This document shows positions 45,426-53,150 of a stretch of 64,000 nt of DNA, in pieces. A model generated the notes under the pieces. It did not search any database and was not told where the DNA came from. It worked only from the letters and a program-made list of their open reading frames with translations. Position 1 is the stretch's first letter; every line of letters begins with the position of its first letter. The position numbers were made by a program, and so were the translations under genes. The DNA comes from a bacterium (GTDB taxonomy: Bacteria > Bacteroidota > Ignavibacteria > Ignavibacteriales > Ignavibacteriaceae), in contig JADJWC010000001.1 in NCBI GenBank assembly GCA_016716565.1, positions 1,054,001 through 1,118,000 of the forward strand. The letters run 5' to 3'.

Positions 45426-46850
45426 ATGAACTACTTATACCTGAGAATCATTTCAGTGGCAATTTTTATCGTTATCATTTTTAATATTTCAGTTTCTGCC
45501 CAGACACCTCGGACGATGTCATATCAAGGTGTACTTACAGACACCAGTGGGAACCCAGTACCCAATGGAACTTATCAATTGTTCATTAATTTTTATAATG
45601 TTGCCAGCGGTGGAAGTTCATTAGCTACTCGTGGACCTATTCCTGCATTAACAAGCAACGGGCTATTCAATATTATAATTGGTAATGGAGAAGCAGGTAA
45701 TGCTCCTCTTAACGACTTTAATATTAATCAGCAAATTTGGATGGGGGTTAAAATTGGAAGTAATTCTTCGAATGAGCTTTTACCCAGAGCTCAATTAACA
45801 GGAACTTTTTACTCCTTTCATTCAGATACAGCAACTTATGCACTTAACTCAGGTGGGGATTTAACACTACCTTATATAGGTTCAACTAATTCAACTTCCC
45901 CGGGCTTGAGTATTAATAATTCTGGATTGTCGTCATCTAGTCATGGATTAATGGGAACTACTCTAAGTTCTGATGGATTGGCTGCAGGAGTTTATGGAAA
46001 AGTAGTAAATGGAAATTCAAATGGTGTATTTGGCGAAAGCAACAGTTCGAGTGACGGTGCAGCAGGTGTTTGGGGATATGCAACTTCGTCGATAGGTGAA
46101 ACTTATGGTGTTGTTGGACAGATACAGAGTAATGGACAATTCTCAGCAGGCGTTCGGGGGATTACAACCTCCAGCTCAGGCTTTAACTTTGGAGTCGAAG
46201 GTGTAAATTTCAGTAACAGTCAATATGCTACTGGGGTTACCGGTTATGAATCTGGTACTACTGGTGAAACGCGAGGTGTAGTTGGAGAAGTTGTAAGCCA
46301 AAACCAAAATGCTTTTGGTGTTATGGGAATAGCAACTGCTCCAGCTATTGCATTATTTGCACTTGGCAATTTTGTTGGAACTGGTACAAAATCCGCAGTT
46401 GTTCCACTTGACGTATCTAATCCAAAAGATGTGCAATCTACAATTTCTGCTTCAGAGTGGAGATTAGTTTACAATGTCGAAGGAACCGAAGTTTGGTTTC
46501 AGGAAATGGGCTTTGGAAATTTACAAAATGGTAAAGCTGTAATTACCATCGATCCGTTGTTTCAGAAAATTGCAAACCTGAATGTGCCATACCACGTTAT
46601 AATTACTCCGTACGGAAGTTGTAATACTCTTTCGGTAATCTCAAGAACTTCCAATTCATTCACAGTCGAAGAGCAGCAAGGAGGTAATTCGACTATTGAG
46701 TTTTCGTATTGCATTTATGCAAAGAGATTGGGCTATGAAAACGAACGATTAGAATTGCGGTCAGACCCTTACTTGGGCTATAGGGAAAGCGATCAAGATC
46801 AACGCAAAAATCAAATCGATAAATTGATTAAAAAATTTCCAGAAAAATAA
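45426..46850 (+). CDS. Exported repeat protein without sorting tail
   Basis: 474 residues. Signal peptide (ISVAIFIVIIFNISVSAQ) followed by TPRTMSYQGVLTDTSGNPVPNGTY, whose parts MSYQGVLTD and PVPNGTYQL are typical of a group of large exported Ignavibacteria/Bacteroidota proteins. The middle (~165-310) has glycine-serine-rich repeats of the form 'GV.G.......s.G..GVwG....s.g.tyGV.Gq' like tail-fibre or collagen-like beta-helices. The C-terminal ~130 residues form a conserved-looking beta domain (KSAVVPLDVSNPKDVQ ... FSYCIYAKRLGYENERLE) but not a T9SS signal. It may form a fibre with its neighbours. GGAG ribosome site. Confidence 0.7.
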   Translation: MNYLYLRIISVAIFIVIIFNISVSAQTPRTMSYQGVLTDTSGNPVPNGTYQLFINFYNVASGGSSLATRGPIPALTSNGLFNIIIGNGEAGNAPLNDFNINQQIWMGVKIGSNSSNELLPRAQLTGTFYSFHSDTATYALNSGGDLTLPYIGSTNSTSPGLSINNSGLSSSSHGLMGTTLSSDGLAAGVYGKVVNGNSNGVFGESNSSSDGAAGVWGYATSSIGETYGVVGQIQSNGQFSAGVRGITTSSSGFNFGVEGVNFSNSQYATGVTGYESGTTGETRGVVGEVVSQNQNAFGVMGIATAPAIALFALGNFVGTGTKSAVVPLDVSNPKDVQSTISASEWRLVYNVEGTEVWFQEMGFGNLQNGKAVITIDPLFQKIANLNVPYHVIITPYGSCNTLSVISRTSNSFTVEEQQGGNSTIEFSYCIYAKRLGYENERLELRSDPYLGYRESDQDQRKNQIDKLIKKFPEK

Positions 46851-46855
46851 AAATT

Positions 46856-47395
46856 ATGAAACTACTATTGATTATCCTAATATGTTATTGTTCTGCTTCT
46901 ATAGAAGTAAGTTACGCTCAGTATAGAATAGATATTTTCACAACTGAAGTCACAAGCAGTCAAACTAGTTCCATATATTCTTCAAATTCTGAATATAAAC
47001 TAGTAGGTGGTGCTGGCCAGTCAGCAGTTTCTTCATCTAGTGGATATTTCAGATCGTTACAAGGATCTGGATTCCTAACGCACGTTGATTTTGTTGATCC
47101 TATTTTACCCAACTCATTTGTGTTATATCAAAACTATCCAAACCCATTCAACCCATCAACAGTGATTAAATATCAGTTACCGTTAAGCGGTAATGTAACA
47201 TTAAAAGTTTATGATTTACTCGGAAGAGAAGTTGCTACTCTGGTTGATGAATTTAAACCCGCTGGAAGTTATGAGGTTGAGTTTGATGCAAGTAGTAATT
47301 CCGGCTCTGTCCGGAATCTTACGAGTGGAATTTATTTTTACAAACTACAATCCGAAAACTTTAACGAAACTAAGAAGATGATGCTGTTAAAATAA
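46856..47395 (+). CDS. Small T9SS-secreted protein
   Basis: 179 residues. Signal peptide (LLLIILICYCSASIEVSYAQ), a short ~65-residue mature region (IYSSNSEYKLVGGAGQSAVS, SSGYFRSLQGSGFL), and a T9SS sorting domain (NYPNPFNPST ... TKKMMLLK) that makes up almost half the protein. The mature part is similar in style to short secreted proteins that carry little beyond a sorting tail. It starts 5 bases after the preceding gene, so it is co-translated, and a terminator follows. Confidence 0.8.
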   Translation: MKLLLIILICYCSASIEVSYAQYRIDIFTTEVTSSQTSSIYSSNSEYKLVGGAGQSAVSSSSGYFRSLQGSGFLTHVDFVDPILPNSFVLYQNYPNPFNPSTVIKYQLPLSGNVTLKVYDLLGREVATLVDEFKPAGSYEVEFDASSNSGSVRNLTSGIYFYKLQSENFNETKKMMLLK

Positions 47396-47439
47396 AAAAG
47401 CATTATGATTTAGATAGGAGTTTTTGGTAATTATCACAG

Positions 47440-47465
47440 GCAGATAATTGCTTATCTGCTTTTTC
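47440..47465 (+). terminator. Rho-independent terminator of the second T9SS cargo operon
   Basis: GCAGATAA-TTGC-TTATCTGC forms an 8-bp stem and tetraloop followed by five T residues, 44 bases after the stop of the 179-aa gene. Confidence 0.88.
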
Positions 47466-47686
47466 ATTTTTCAGAAATCTATGTGAATTCCACAAAGGGT
47501 AGAAAAAAGCTAGCTGCTCAGTCCTTTTCCATACAGGGGCATCTCCAAATTTTTCTCTCTCCATAAAATTAACCTTTTAGGAATATCTGATTCTTTACTG
47601 GTAAAAAAATATCGATTGACTTCTAAATAATACCTTTAATCTGATCAGACATTGAGCTTAGTGTTACTATTCATTTTTCAATTTGT

Positions 47687-48042
47687 GAGGACTTTGGATT
47701 GCTAATCGCTGGTGTCAATTGTAAGTTATTACCAGATCCTAAATATTAGTTGCTACTAGCAAAAGGTCTCCAAAAAGTCTCCACTTCATATTCAGACAAA
47801 GGTATCTGAGTGCATCAATGGGAATAATAGGTTCCAAAACAGGCTAAAATCGTCATTCTTGAATTTAATAGAATAGTTGCGGAGAGTCTTGTGTTCTCAG
47901 CATTCGGGGAAAATCATTTGTTTTTAGCTAAAAATTACAACTATTTTTTTGCGGAGAGTCAGGGACTATTTGCGTAATAGAAAATCCTAATAATTTAGCC
48001 CGAAATCGAGACATTTTGAAGTGAGGGTTCCACTTTGGTACC
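47687..48042 (+). repeat. Dispersed repeat D, main block (direct repeat of C)
   Basis: Same ~355-base block as 36224-36578, in the same orientation, ~11.46 kb away. It contains GGTCTCCAAAAAGTCTCCA (47765), GCGGAGAGTC at 47879 and 47951, and the GAGGGTTCCACTTTGGTACC end. It lies between the terminator of the secreted-protein operon and the respiratory cluster. Confidence 0.9.
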
Positions 48043-48065
48043 ATATAATTAATGTATGATGATAT

Positions 48066-48092
48066 AAAAACCCCACCGACGATCATTGGGGG
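48066..48092 (-). terminator. Orphan minus-strand terminator-like hairpin
   Basis: On the minus strand a CCCCA...TGGGG stem runs into TTTTT. No minus-strand gene lies upstream of it (48.1-48.8 kb), so it either terminates a small RNA or remains from a lost gene. Confidence 0.35.
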
Positions 48093-48270
48093 ATCATAAA
48101 AAAAATATTTCTTTCTCTTACTTCATCAGTATCATATTGGTTTCCAAAAAGTCTCCATCGTTTTTCCAGATGATAATCATTTTTGCAACTTTTCTTTTTC
48201 AGTGCAAAGTGAGGTAGAACATTGTAGGAACATCGTAAAGATGTTTTTAACAGTTTTTATTGGACTATTT

Positions 48271-48388
48271 GTGACCTGCTGATTAACAGGCATGTACCTA
48301 TTGCTATAAATTTTTGTTCTTAAGGAATGACAAATCAATGAAGTAGTTTTTGAAGTAGTCGGTGAAAGTAATTTAATAAAAAATCCTG
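48271..48388 (+). repeat. Repeat D, second block
   Basis: GTGACCTGCTGATTAACAGG and GAAGTAGTTTTTGAAGTAGT match 36655-36780 in order. The spacing to the main block is longer than in C because of an insertion that holds the orphan hairpin and the extra GGTTTCCAAAAAGTCTCCA copy. Confidence 0.75.
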
Positions 48389-48804
48389 AAGAACTTTCAT
48401 CGACAGCAGAAGTTAAATTCTAAACTCAATCTTGCATACTCCCATCGAATCCTCAACTATCAAAAATCAACTATCTATATAGGAGTTCAAATAGTAATTA
48501 TTCGAGCATCATATTACTAGCATATAACATCCCCGTGTAGACAATAAATGAAAAATAAAAATATTAAAGCGATGGAAAATATTTTAAGAGACACAAAACA
48601 TAATTCCAAAGCTCAAGAGGTACTTCTTAAGCTGATTGCTAAATAGAAGAGACCAGCTATTCCTTTTAACAAGATTTGATCACATACTTATAATCACATT
48701 GATAAATCTAACCCAAGAATTGATATGGAGGTAATTTAAGATCGCTTATCAGTATTTAGGTTGGATGCACTGAAGTGACTCGTAAACAATTGTATTCAGT
48801 ATGT

Positions 48805-48818
48805 TTCCAAAATTGGAA
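48805..48818. promoter_or_regulatory. Inverted repeat TTCCAA-AA-TTGGAA before the Crp/Fnr gene
   Basis: A perfect 6+6 inverted repeat with a 2-base spacer, centred ~48 bases before the regulator ATG. It differs from the TTGA-N6-TCAA type of site seen downstream, so it may bind another regulator, or be incidental in AT-rich sequence. Confidence 0.35.
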
Positions 48819-48859
48819 AATCTTTCACATTATTGTAATAAAAAAAATATTTATTGCTT

Positions 48860-49573
48860 ATGAGAGTCCAAAAACCTCAAGTTCCTGATTACTTTAAGTC
48901 GGAGTTCACACTCAGGGATATACCATTATTCTCAGAGTTAAGTATACAGCAGTTAAGAAGTCTAACTTCCGTTAGTAAGTTAAAACATTTTTCAAAGCAC
49001 ACGATTTTATTTCGCGAAGGTGATTTTTATACTGGTTTTTATGTTCTTCTAAAGGGAGTGATAAAAGTATTCAAGGTCAATCCTCAGGGCAAAGAATCCG
49101 TTGTGCATATTGTCAGACCATTTGGAGCGTTTGCTGACATTCCATTATTTGAGGGAGGTAATTACCCCGTTGATGCAGAGGCAATTGAAGATAGCCTTGC
49201 ATTATTTGTTCCAAAAGAAGGTTTTCTGGATTTGATTAGTAAGGAACCGGAAATCTCTTTGAAAATGCTAGCGGGTTTTGCAAAAAGGTTAAAAGCACTC
49301 GTCAATCAATTGGAGGATATTTCATCAAAAGAAGTCCCTAATAGATTGGCTAAATATTTACTTCAACGAGTTACTGCTTCAGGTACCGAAAATTTACCCG
49401 AACCATTTATTAAATTAATTGTTCCCAAATCCACAATAGCTGCATACCTTGGTACAGTTACAGAAACTTTGTCTCGAACATTGCGGAAATTTCAGAATGA
49501 AAATATCATCAGAGTAATCGGGAAAAAGATCTTTGTCATTGATATGAAAAGATTGAGGCAGCTTGCCGAATGA
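48860..49573 (+). CDS. Crp/Fnr-family regulator, DNR-like (no Fe-S cysteines)
   Basis: 237 residues from the ATG; an in-frame TTG two codons upstream is less likely. cNMP-binding-type sensor domain (~18-130: IPLFSELSIQQL, FREGDFYTGFYVLLKGVIKV, FGAFADIPLFEGGNYP), dimer helix (SLKMLAGFAKRLKALVNQLE), and Crp-type HTH with recognition helix VTETLSRTLRKF. The E-x-x-S-R of that helix is the FNR-type pattern that reads TTGA...TCAA. There are no cysteines at all, which excludes an FNR-type iron-sulfur cluster and fits the NO-responsive DNR/NNR group. The neighbouring genes and palindrome support control of the nitrogen-oxide/respiratory genes. Confidence 0.88.
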   Translation: MRVQKPQVPDYFKSEFTLRDIPLFSELSIQQLRSLTSVSKLKHFSKHTILFREGDFYTGFYVLLKGVIKVFKVNPQGKESVVHIVRPFGAFADIPLFEGGNYPVDAEAIEDSLALFVPKEGFLDLISKEPEISLKMLAGFAKRLKALVNQLEDISSKEVPNRLAKYLLQRVTASGTENLPEPFIKLIVPKSTIAAYLGTVTETLSRTLRKFQNENIIRVIGKKIFVIDMKRLRQLAE

Positions 49574-49641
49574 ATTAATTGTCAATTATAAAATAGTTCC
49601 CCCCCTTTAATTAGTACACTCCTGTTCAATTAATCAAGATT

Positions 49642-49655
49642 TTGACTTAAGTCAA
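49642..49655. promoter_or_regulatory. FNR/DNR-type operator (perfect palindrome)
   Basis: TTGACTTAAGTCAA is a perfect 14-bp palindrome of the TTGA-N6-TCAA class bound by FNR/DNR-type proteins. It is centred 71 bases before the ATG of the DUF2249 gene. With a start point just after the TACGTTTG element at 49678 it would lie at about -42, the class II activator position. Confidence 0.8.
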
Positions 49656-49677
49656 AGAATTTCTTCTGTTCAGTTCA

Positions 49678-49685
49678 TACGTTTG
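49678..49685 (+). promoter_or_regulatory. -7-type promoter element before the DUF2249 gene
   Basis: TACGTTTG matches the TAnnTTTG element described for Bacteroidota housekeeping promoters. It lies 22 bases after the FNR-type operator and 34 bases before the ATG. There is no separate -33 element, consistent with dependence on an activator. Confidence 0.5.
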
Positions 49686-49719
49686 AACCGTAAAACAATT
49701 TAACAAATAAGGAATTCTC

Positions 49720-49947
49720 ATGGAAGTAAAACAACTTGATATCAGACCAGTTCCACCGGCACAAAAACATGCAACAATTTTCAAAACCTTTGATGAGCTG
49801 AAAAATGGTGAGACGTTTCAATTAATTAATGATCACGACCCGATGCCTTTGTACTATCAATTTAATGCAGAGCGTTCCAATCAGTTTGGGTGGGAATACG
49901 TAGAACGAGGCCCTAAAGTTTGGAAAGTAAACATCACGAAAGCATAA
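49720..49947 (+). CDS. Single-domain DUF2249 protein
   Basis: 75 residues: 'LDIRPVPPAQKHATIFKTFDEL', then 'GETFQLINDHDPMPLYYQFNAE' and 'WEYVERGPKVWKVNI', which is one DUF2249 domain. DUF2249 proteins are small soluble proteins that co-occur with NO-stress, denitrification and anaerobic respiration genes; the conserved D-x-R-P and H-D-P-x-P-L motifs are here. The function is unknown, possibly metal or cluster handling. First gene downstream of the FNR-type operator; AAGGA ribosome site. The next gene encodes two more copies of the domain. Confidence 0.88.
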   Translation: MEVKQLDIRPVPPAQKHATIFKTFDELKNGETFQLINDHDPMPLYYQFNAERSNQFGWEYVERGPKVWKVNITKA

Positions 49948-49969
49948 TTTGTTTATATAGTAGAAAAAA

Positions 49970-50779
49970 ATGATTACTGAGGATATAAGAATATTAAAGA
50001 TGGTGACTGAGTACCCTTCAACCCTAGAGGTGTTGAACAAATTTAGCCCGCTCTTTAAAAATCAAGCTAAAGCTGAAATTAATAATTCTATAGCAAGACG
50101 TATTAATGTTAAACAGGCTGCAGAAATCGCTGGTGTTGATCTTACTCTTTTGTTGAATGAGTTGAATGAGTCAATCAACGAAGAGTCAAATCCTCCTAAA
50201 AAAAATAATATTAAGGAAAGCAAAAAAATGCAAAATCAAAAACCTGAAAAACTAAAAAAGATTAATGCTGAAAAGTTTCTGCAGCTTGATGTTAGACCGA
50301 TAATCGATTCCGGTAAAGATCCTTTCCTGGAAATTATGTCAGCTGTAAAGTCATTGAAAGAAGATGAAGTGTTTCATCTTATAAATTCATTTGAACCAAT
50401 TCCATTGTACTCAGTATTAGAGGGAAGGGGATTTCACCATTGGACAGAAAAGGATGGTAACACTTTTAATGTCTTCTTTTTCAGAGATAGCGAACCCAGC
50501 GACTTACCTGAAAATTTCACTACGAAAGAGAAAATCACCGAGAAAGATTTTGATAATGTGATCGAATTAGATGTTCGTGAACTTGCCCCACCAGAGCCAA
50601 TGATGAAAGTACTCGAAAACATTTCAAGGATTGATGAAAATACTTTAATGGTTGTTCATCACCATCGTGATCCTGTGTTACTTTATCCAAAGTTAGAAGA
50701 AAGAGGATATTCTGCTATGACAAATAAAATAACAGATGATTATTATAAAGTAGTCATTATGATGAAGAGGAAAGAATAA
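49970..50779 (+). CDS. DUF1858 plus two DUF2249 domains
   Basis: 269 residues. N-terminal ~70 residues read as DUF1858 (ITEDIRILKMVTEYPSTLEVL ... INVKQAAEIAGVDLTLLLNELN; parts shown: ILKMVTEYPSTLEVL, VKQAAEIAGVDLTLLL). A charged linker (ESKKMQNQKPEKLKK) leads to two DUF2249 domains (LDVRPIIDSGKDPFLEIM ... INSFEPIPLYSVLEGRGF; LDVRELAPPEPMMKVLENI ... HHRDPVLLYPKLEERGY). Cytosolic. In other genomes the same fusion sits beside RIC/ScdA and NO-reductase genes. It lies 22 bases after the single-domain gene and abuts the membrane protein gene (stop TAA then GTG). Confidence 0.9.
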   Translation: MITEDIRILKMVTEYPSTLEVLNKFSPLFKNQAKAEINNSIARRINVKQAAEIAGVDLTLLLNELNESINEESNPPKKNNIKESKKMQNQKPEKLKKINAEKFLQLDVRPIIDSGKDPFLEIMSAVKSLKEDEVFHLINSFEPIPLYSVLEGRGFHHWTEKDGNTFNVFFFRDSEPSDLPENFTTKEKITEKDFDNVIELDVRELAPPEPMMKVLENISRIDENTLMVVHHHRDPVLLYPKLEERGYSAMTNKITDDYYKVVIMMKRKE

Positions 50780-52045
50780 GTGAATCAGACAAGCACTATA
50801 GCATCCTCCTATTCGCCCCCATTCAGGATTGTTTCGAAATATTTTATCGCCGCGATTATTTCTTTTGTTCTGCTTAATTTGTCTCTACTTCTCAATCATT
50901 CAGATATTGTTGGCCATCATTTCAATCCGAAGATACTAGGCATTACACACATCGCAACACTTGGGTGGATAACGATGATAATATTTGGAGCATTGTTTCA
51001 ACTGATACCAGTTGTGCTCGAAGTAAAACTTTTCAGTGAAAAACTTGCTGAAGTTCAATTTTGGATTTATACAGTTGGTGCGATTGGACTGATCTATTGC
51101 TTCTGGTATTTCAACACCGGAAAGTACATGAACATTTCGGCTATACTGCTGAATCTTGCGATGTTCATTTTTTCATTCAATATTATTATGACATTCATCC
51201 GGGTGAAGAAGTGGAATATAACAGGTTTATATCTTGGTGCGGCAATCTTTTATCTTATTGTAACTGCAGTTGCGGGACTGTTGCTTGCAATAAACCTTGG
51301 GAGTCCATTCATTAAAATTGATCATCTTCAATATCTGAACCTTCACGCACATACTGCATTCATCGGATGGGTTTCTATGGTTGTGATGGGTGTTACATTC
51401 AAGCTCATCCCTATGTTTACACTTTCCCATGGTTATAAACTAAAGTTTGCAATTTGGGCTTTCATCTTCATCAATATTGGATTACTCGGTATTAACACAA
51501 TATTCCATTACCAGGAAACGAATTTTCTATATTACATTTTTACTCCAATGATTTCAGTCGGAATATGTCTTTTCTTAATCCAAGTTTACATCATTTTCAA
51601 AAACAGGGTAAGAAAAAAACTTGATACCGGTTTAAGATTTTCTGCTTATGCTTATTTGATGCTTGTATTGACAACCATACTCGGTACTTTTATAGCATTT
51701 ATTGACTACCAGAACATCATTAACCTTACTCTTATATATGGTTACATGATAATATTCGGATTTTTTTCCATGCTGATAGTCGGTCAAATGTATAAAATTG
51801 TACCTTTCCTGGTGTGGTATCATAAATACAGCGGTAAAGTTGGGATTGAAAAAGTGCCAATGTTGAAAGAAATGTTCAGTGAAAAAATTGCACAGTACGG
51901 TTTTTACATCATGATCATTGCATTGTTTGGTTCACTTTTTTCTCTCACATTCAGAAACGAATTTGGGCTGATAGCATCATTTTCTCTAATGCTTTTAAGC
52001 TCATTAATCTTTTCATTTAATATGACAACAATATTCCGAAAGTAA
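50780..52045 (+). CDS. Heme-copper-oxidase/NnrS-like multi-TM protein
   Basis: 421 residues starting with GTG directly after the upstream stop, with AGAGGAAAG as ribosome site. Twelve predicted TM helices. Two internal motifs recall the low-spin-heme helix of CcoN and the NnrS repeats: ITHIATLGWITMIIFGALF (~53) and LHAHTAFIGWVSMVVMGVTF (~190), each 'H.....GW..m...G....liP'. NnrS-type heme/copper membrane proteins are tied to NO tolerance. It could bind heme through these histidines, but the complete set of oxidase ligands is not obvious. Central in the DNR-linked operon. Confidence 0.7.
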   Translation: MNQTSTIASSYSPPFRIVSKYFIAAIISFVLLNLSLLLNHSDIVGHHFNPKILGITHIATLGWITMIIFGALFQLIPVVLEVKLFSEKLAEVQFWIYTVGAIGLIYCFWYFNTGKYMNISAILLNLAMFIFSFNIIMTFIRVKKWNITGLYLGAAIFYLIVTAVAGLLLAINLGSPFIKIDHLQYLNLHAHTAFIGWVSMVVMGVTFKLIPMFTLSHGYKLKFAIWAFIFINIGLLGINTIFHYQETNFLYYIFTPMISVGICLFLIQVYIIFKNRVRKKLDTGLRFSAYAYLMLVLTTILGTFIAFIDYQNIINLTLIYGYMIIFGFFSMLIVGQMYKIVPFLVWYHKYSGKVGIEKVPMLKEMFSEKIAQYGFYIMIIALFGSLFSLTFRNEFGLIASFSLMLLSSLIFSFNMTTIFRK

Positions 52046-52053
52046 ATAGTTTG

Positions 52054-52356
52054 GTGAACAAAGCAGAAATACTCGAAATTCTCAAAGGGGTTATCGATCC
52101 GGAAATTGGAATAAATATAGTCGATCTCGGATTGGTATACGAAATTGAATCGACGGAAGAATCGAATAAAATAACAATGACGCTAACGACTCCAGGCTGT
52201 CCAATGCACAACAGTATCACCGGTTGGGTTGAAAACATAATTACTCAATTCGAACCAGATAAAAAAACTATTGTCAACTTGGTTTGGGAACCTCGTTGGA
52301 CCCCTGACAGAATGAGTCCGGAAGCAAAGCAAGAATTAGCTCAAAGGAACTACTAA
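52054..52356 (+). CDS. MIP18/DUF59-family Fe-S assembly factor
   Basis: 100 residues from a GTG; a TTG one codon upstream is an equal choice and neither has a good ribosome site. MIP18 fold with 'ILKGVIDPEIGINIVDLGLVYEI' (DPE and NIVDLGLVY motifs) and the cysteine motif TTPGCPMHNSITGWV; C-terminus VNLVWEPRWTPDRMSPEA. This family (SufT, PaaD and relatives) helps assemble iron-sulfur clusters or other metal centres. In this cluster it may serve the ferredoxin or a metal centre of the neighbouring membrane proteins. It overlaps nothing but abuts the next gene (TAA then GTG). Confidence 0.88.
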   Translation: MNKAEILEILKGVIDPEIGINIVDLGLVYEIESTEESNKITMTLTTPGCPMHNSITGWVENIITQFEPDKKTIVNLVWEPRWTPDRMSPEAKQELAQRNY

Positions 52357-52812
52357 GTGTTTTCAACTGTCAGATATTTCGTCAAAACGAGTATAATCTT
52401 TTTAATGTTTGGTATACTCACGGGATTATATATGTCATTTTCAAAATATTTCAACATCGGCGGATACTCCCAGGAAATGATTTCTGCCCACACTCATATA
52501 ATTCTTGTTGGATCTATAATGATGATGATAATGGGAGTAGCGTTGTGGTTTTTCCCACGAGCTGAAAAAACCGATAAAAGATATAATCCTGATTTAATCT
52601 TGATTACATATTGGTTAATGGCCGGGGCCACTCTATTAAGATTTTGTTCTCAGCTCATAGCATCGTTTATATATCTGGATTGGATCAATAAATCAATCTT
52701 CGCTTTCTCATCGGTACAAGTAATTGCAATACTACTATTCTTTTATTCTATGTGGGGGAGAATAAGAGCTGTTGGAAGTCAATATCGCGAAGCAAAGGGA
52801 GAAAAATTCTAA
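52357..52812 (+). CDS. Stand-alone CcoN N-terminal-like membrane protein
   Basis: 151 residues, GTG start directly after the previous stop. Four predicted TM helices. Its first two match the start of the CcoN-like oxidase at 56284: 'FVKTSIIFLMFGILTGLYMSF' against 'YSATFWLLFGTLVGLYLAF', and 'ISAHTHIILVGSIMMMIMGVALWFFPR' against 'RPIHTNVVFWGW...ALALYVVPR' (key residues: HTH, G, FFPR). The HxH would place a heme-binding histidine in helix II. The rest of an oxidase (CuB ligands, Tyr) is missing. It may be a heme-handling or NnrS-like helper. Its stop overlaps the ferredoxin start (TAATG). Confidence 0.7.
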   Translation: MFSTVRYFVKTSIIFLMFGILTGLYMSFSKYFNIGGYSQEMISAHTHIILVGSIMMMIMGVALWFFPRAEKTDKRYNPDLILITYWLMAGATLLRFCSQLIASFIYLDWINKSIFAFSSVQVIAILLFFYSMWGRIRAVGSQYREAKGEKF

Positions 52813-53048
52813 TGTCAGTGATTATAACAGATGAATGTATTAATTGTGGTGCCTGCGCCGTTGAATGTCCTGAACATGCAATCTTTTTTACAGGAAAACC
52901 GTCTCTGATTCAGAGTTTTTGGTTCGAACCGTTATCCACTGATCACTATTTCATTCTTCCAGAGTTATGCAATGAATGTATTGGAATTGAGGAAGTAAAA
53001 TGTATTTCAATTTGTCCAATGAACTCTATTGTCCAGACCGAGGATTAG
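52812..53048 (+). CDS. 4Fe-4S ferredoxin (two-cluster type)
   Basis: 78 residues. Start ATG overlaps the upstream stop as TAATG, giving MSVIITDECINCGACAVECP as the first cluster motif (CxxCxxCxxxCP). The second half has CNECIG ... VKCISICPMNSI, a C-x2-C-x7/8-C-x3-CP motif with a loop typical of the 'YfhL-like' ferredoxins, with an insert between (FWFEPLSTDHYFILPE). Two [4Fe-4S] clusters are expected. It would carry electrons between low-potential donors and enzymes of this cluster. Ends the tight five-gene run that starts at 49970. Confidence 0.93.
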   Translation: MSVIITDECINCGACAVECPEHAIFFTGKPSLIQSFWFEPLSTDHYFILPELCNECIGIEEVKCISICPMNSIVQTED

Positions 53049-53150
53049 ATAAAAATTAAATACAGGAGTATTGAAAAAGAATAAATTATCAATTATGCAA
53101 CTTATTGATTAATGATGATTGCAATAACGCAACATGAGTATAGAATGGAT

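Larger units (their letters stand above)
47396..48859. other. Long non-coding stretch with repeat D
   Basis: Holds a terminator (47440-47465), repeat D (47687-48042), a hairpin followed by a T-run on the minus strand (48066-48092), a fifth copy of the GGTTTCCAAAAAGTCTCCA motif (48139-48157), the second block of D (48271-48388), and the upstream region of the Crp/Fnr gene. A 32-codon frame at 48548-48646 (MKNKNIKAMENIL...) has no ribosome site and is doubtful. Confidence 0.65.

Noticed and set aside
48548..48646. 32-codon frame (MKNKNIKAMENIL...) upstream of the Crp/Fnr gene
   Set aside because: Acceptable composition but no ribosome site, no coupling to the next gene and no similarity; mentioned only in the gap description.
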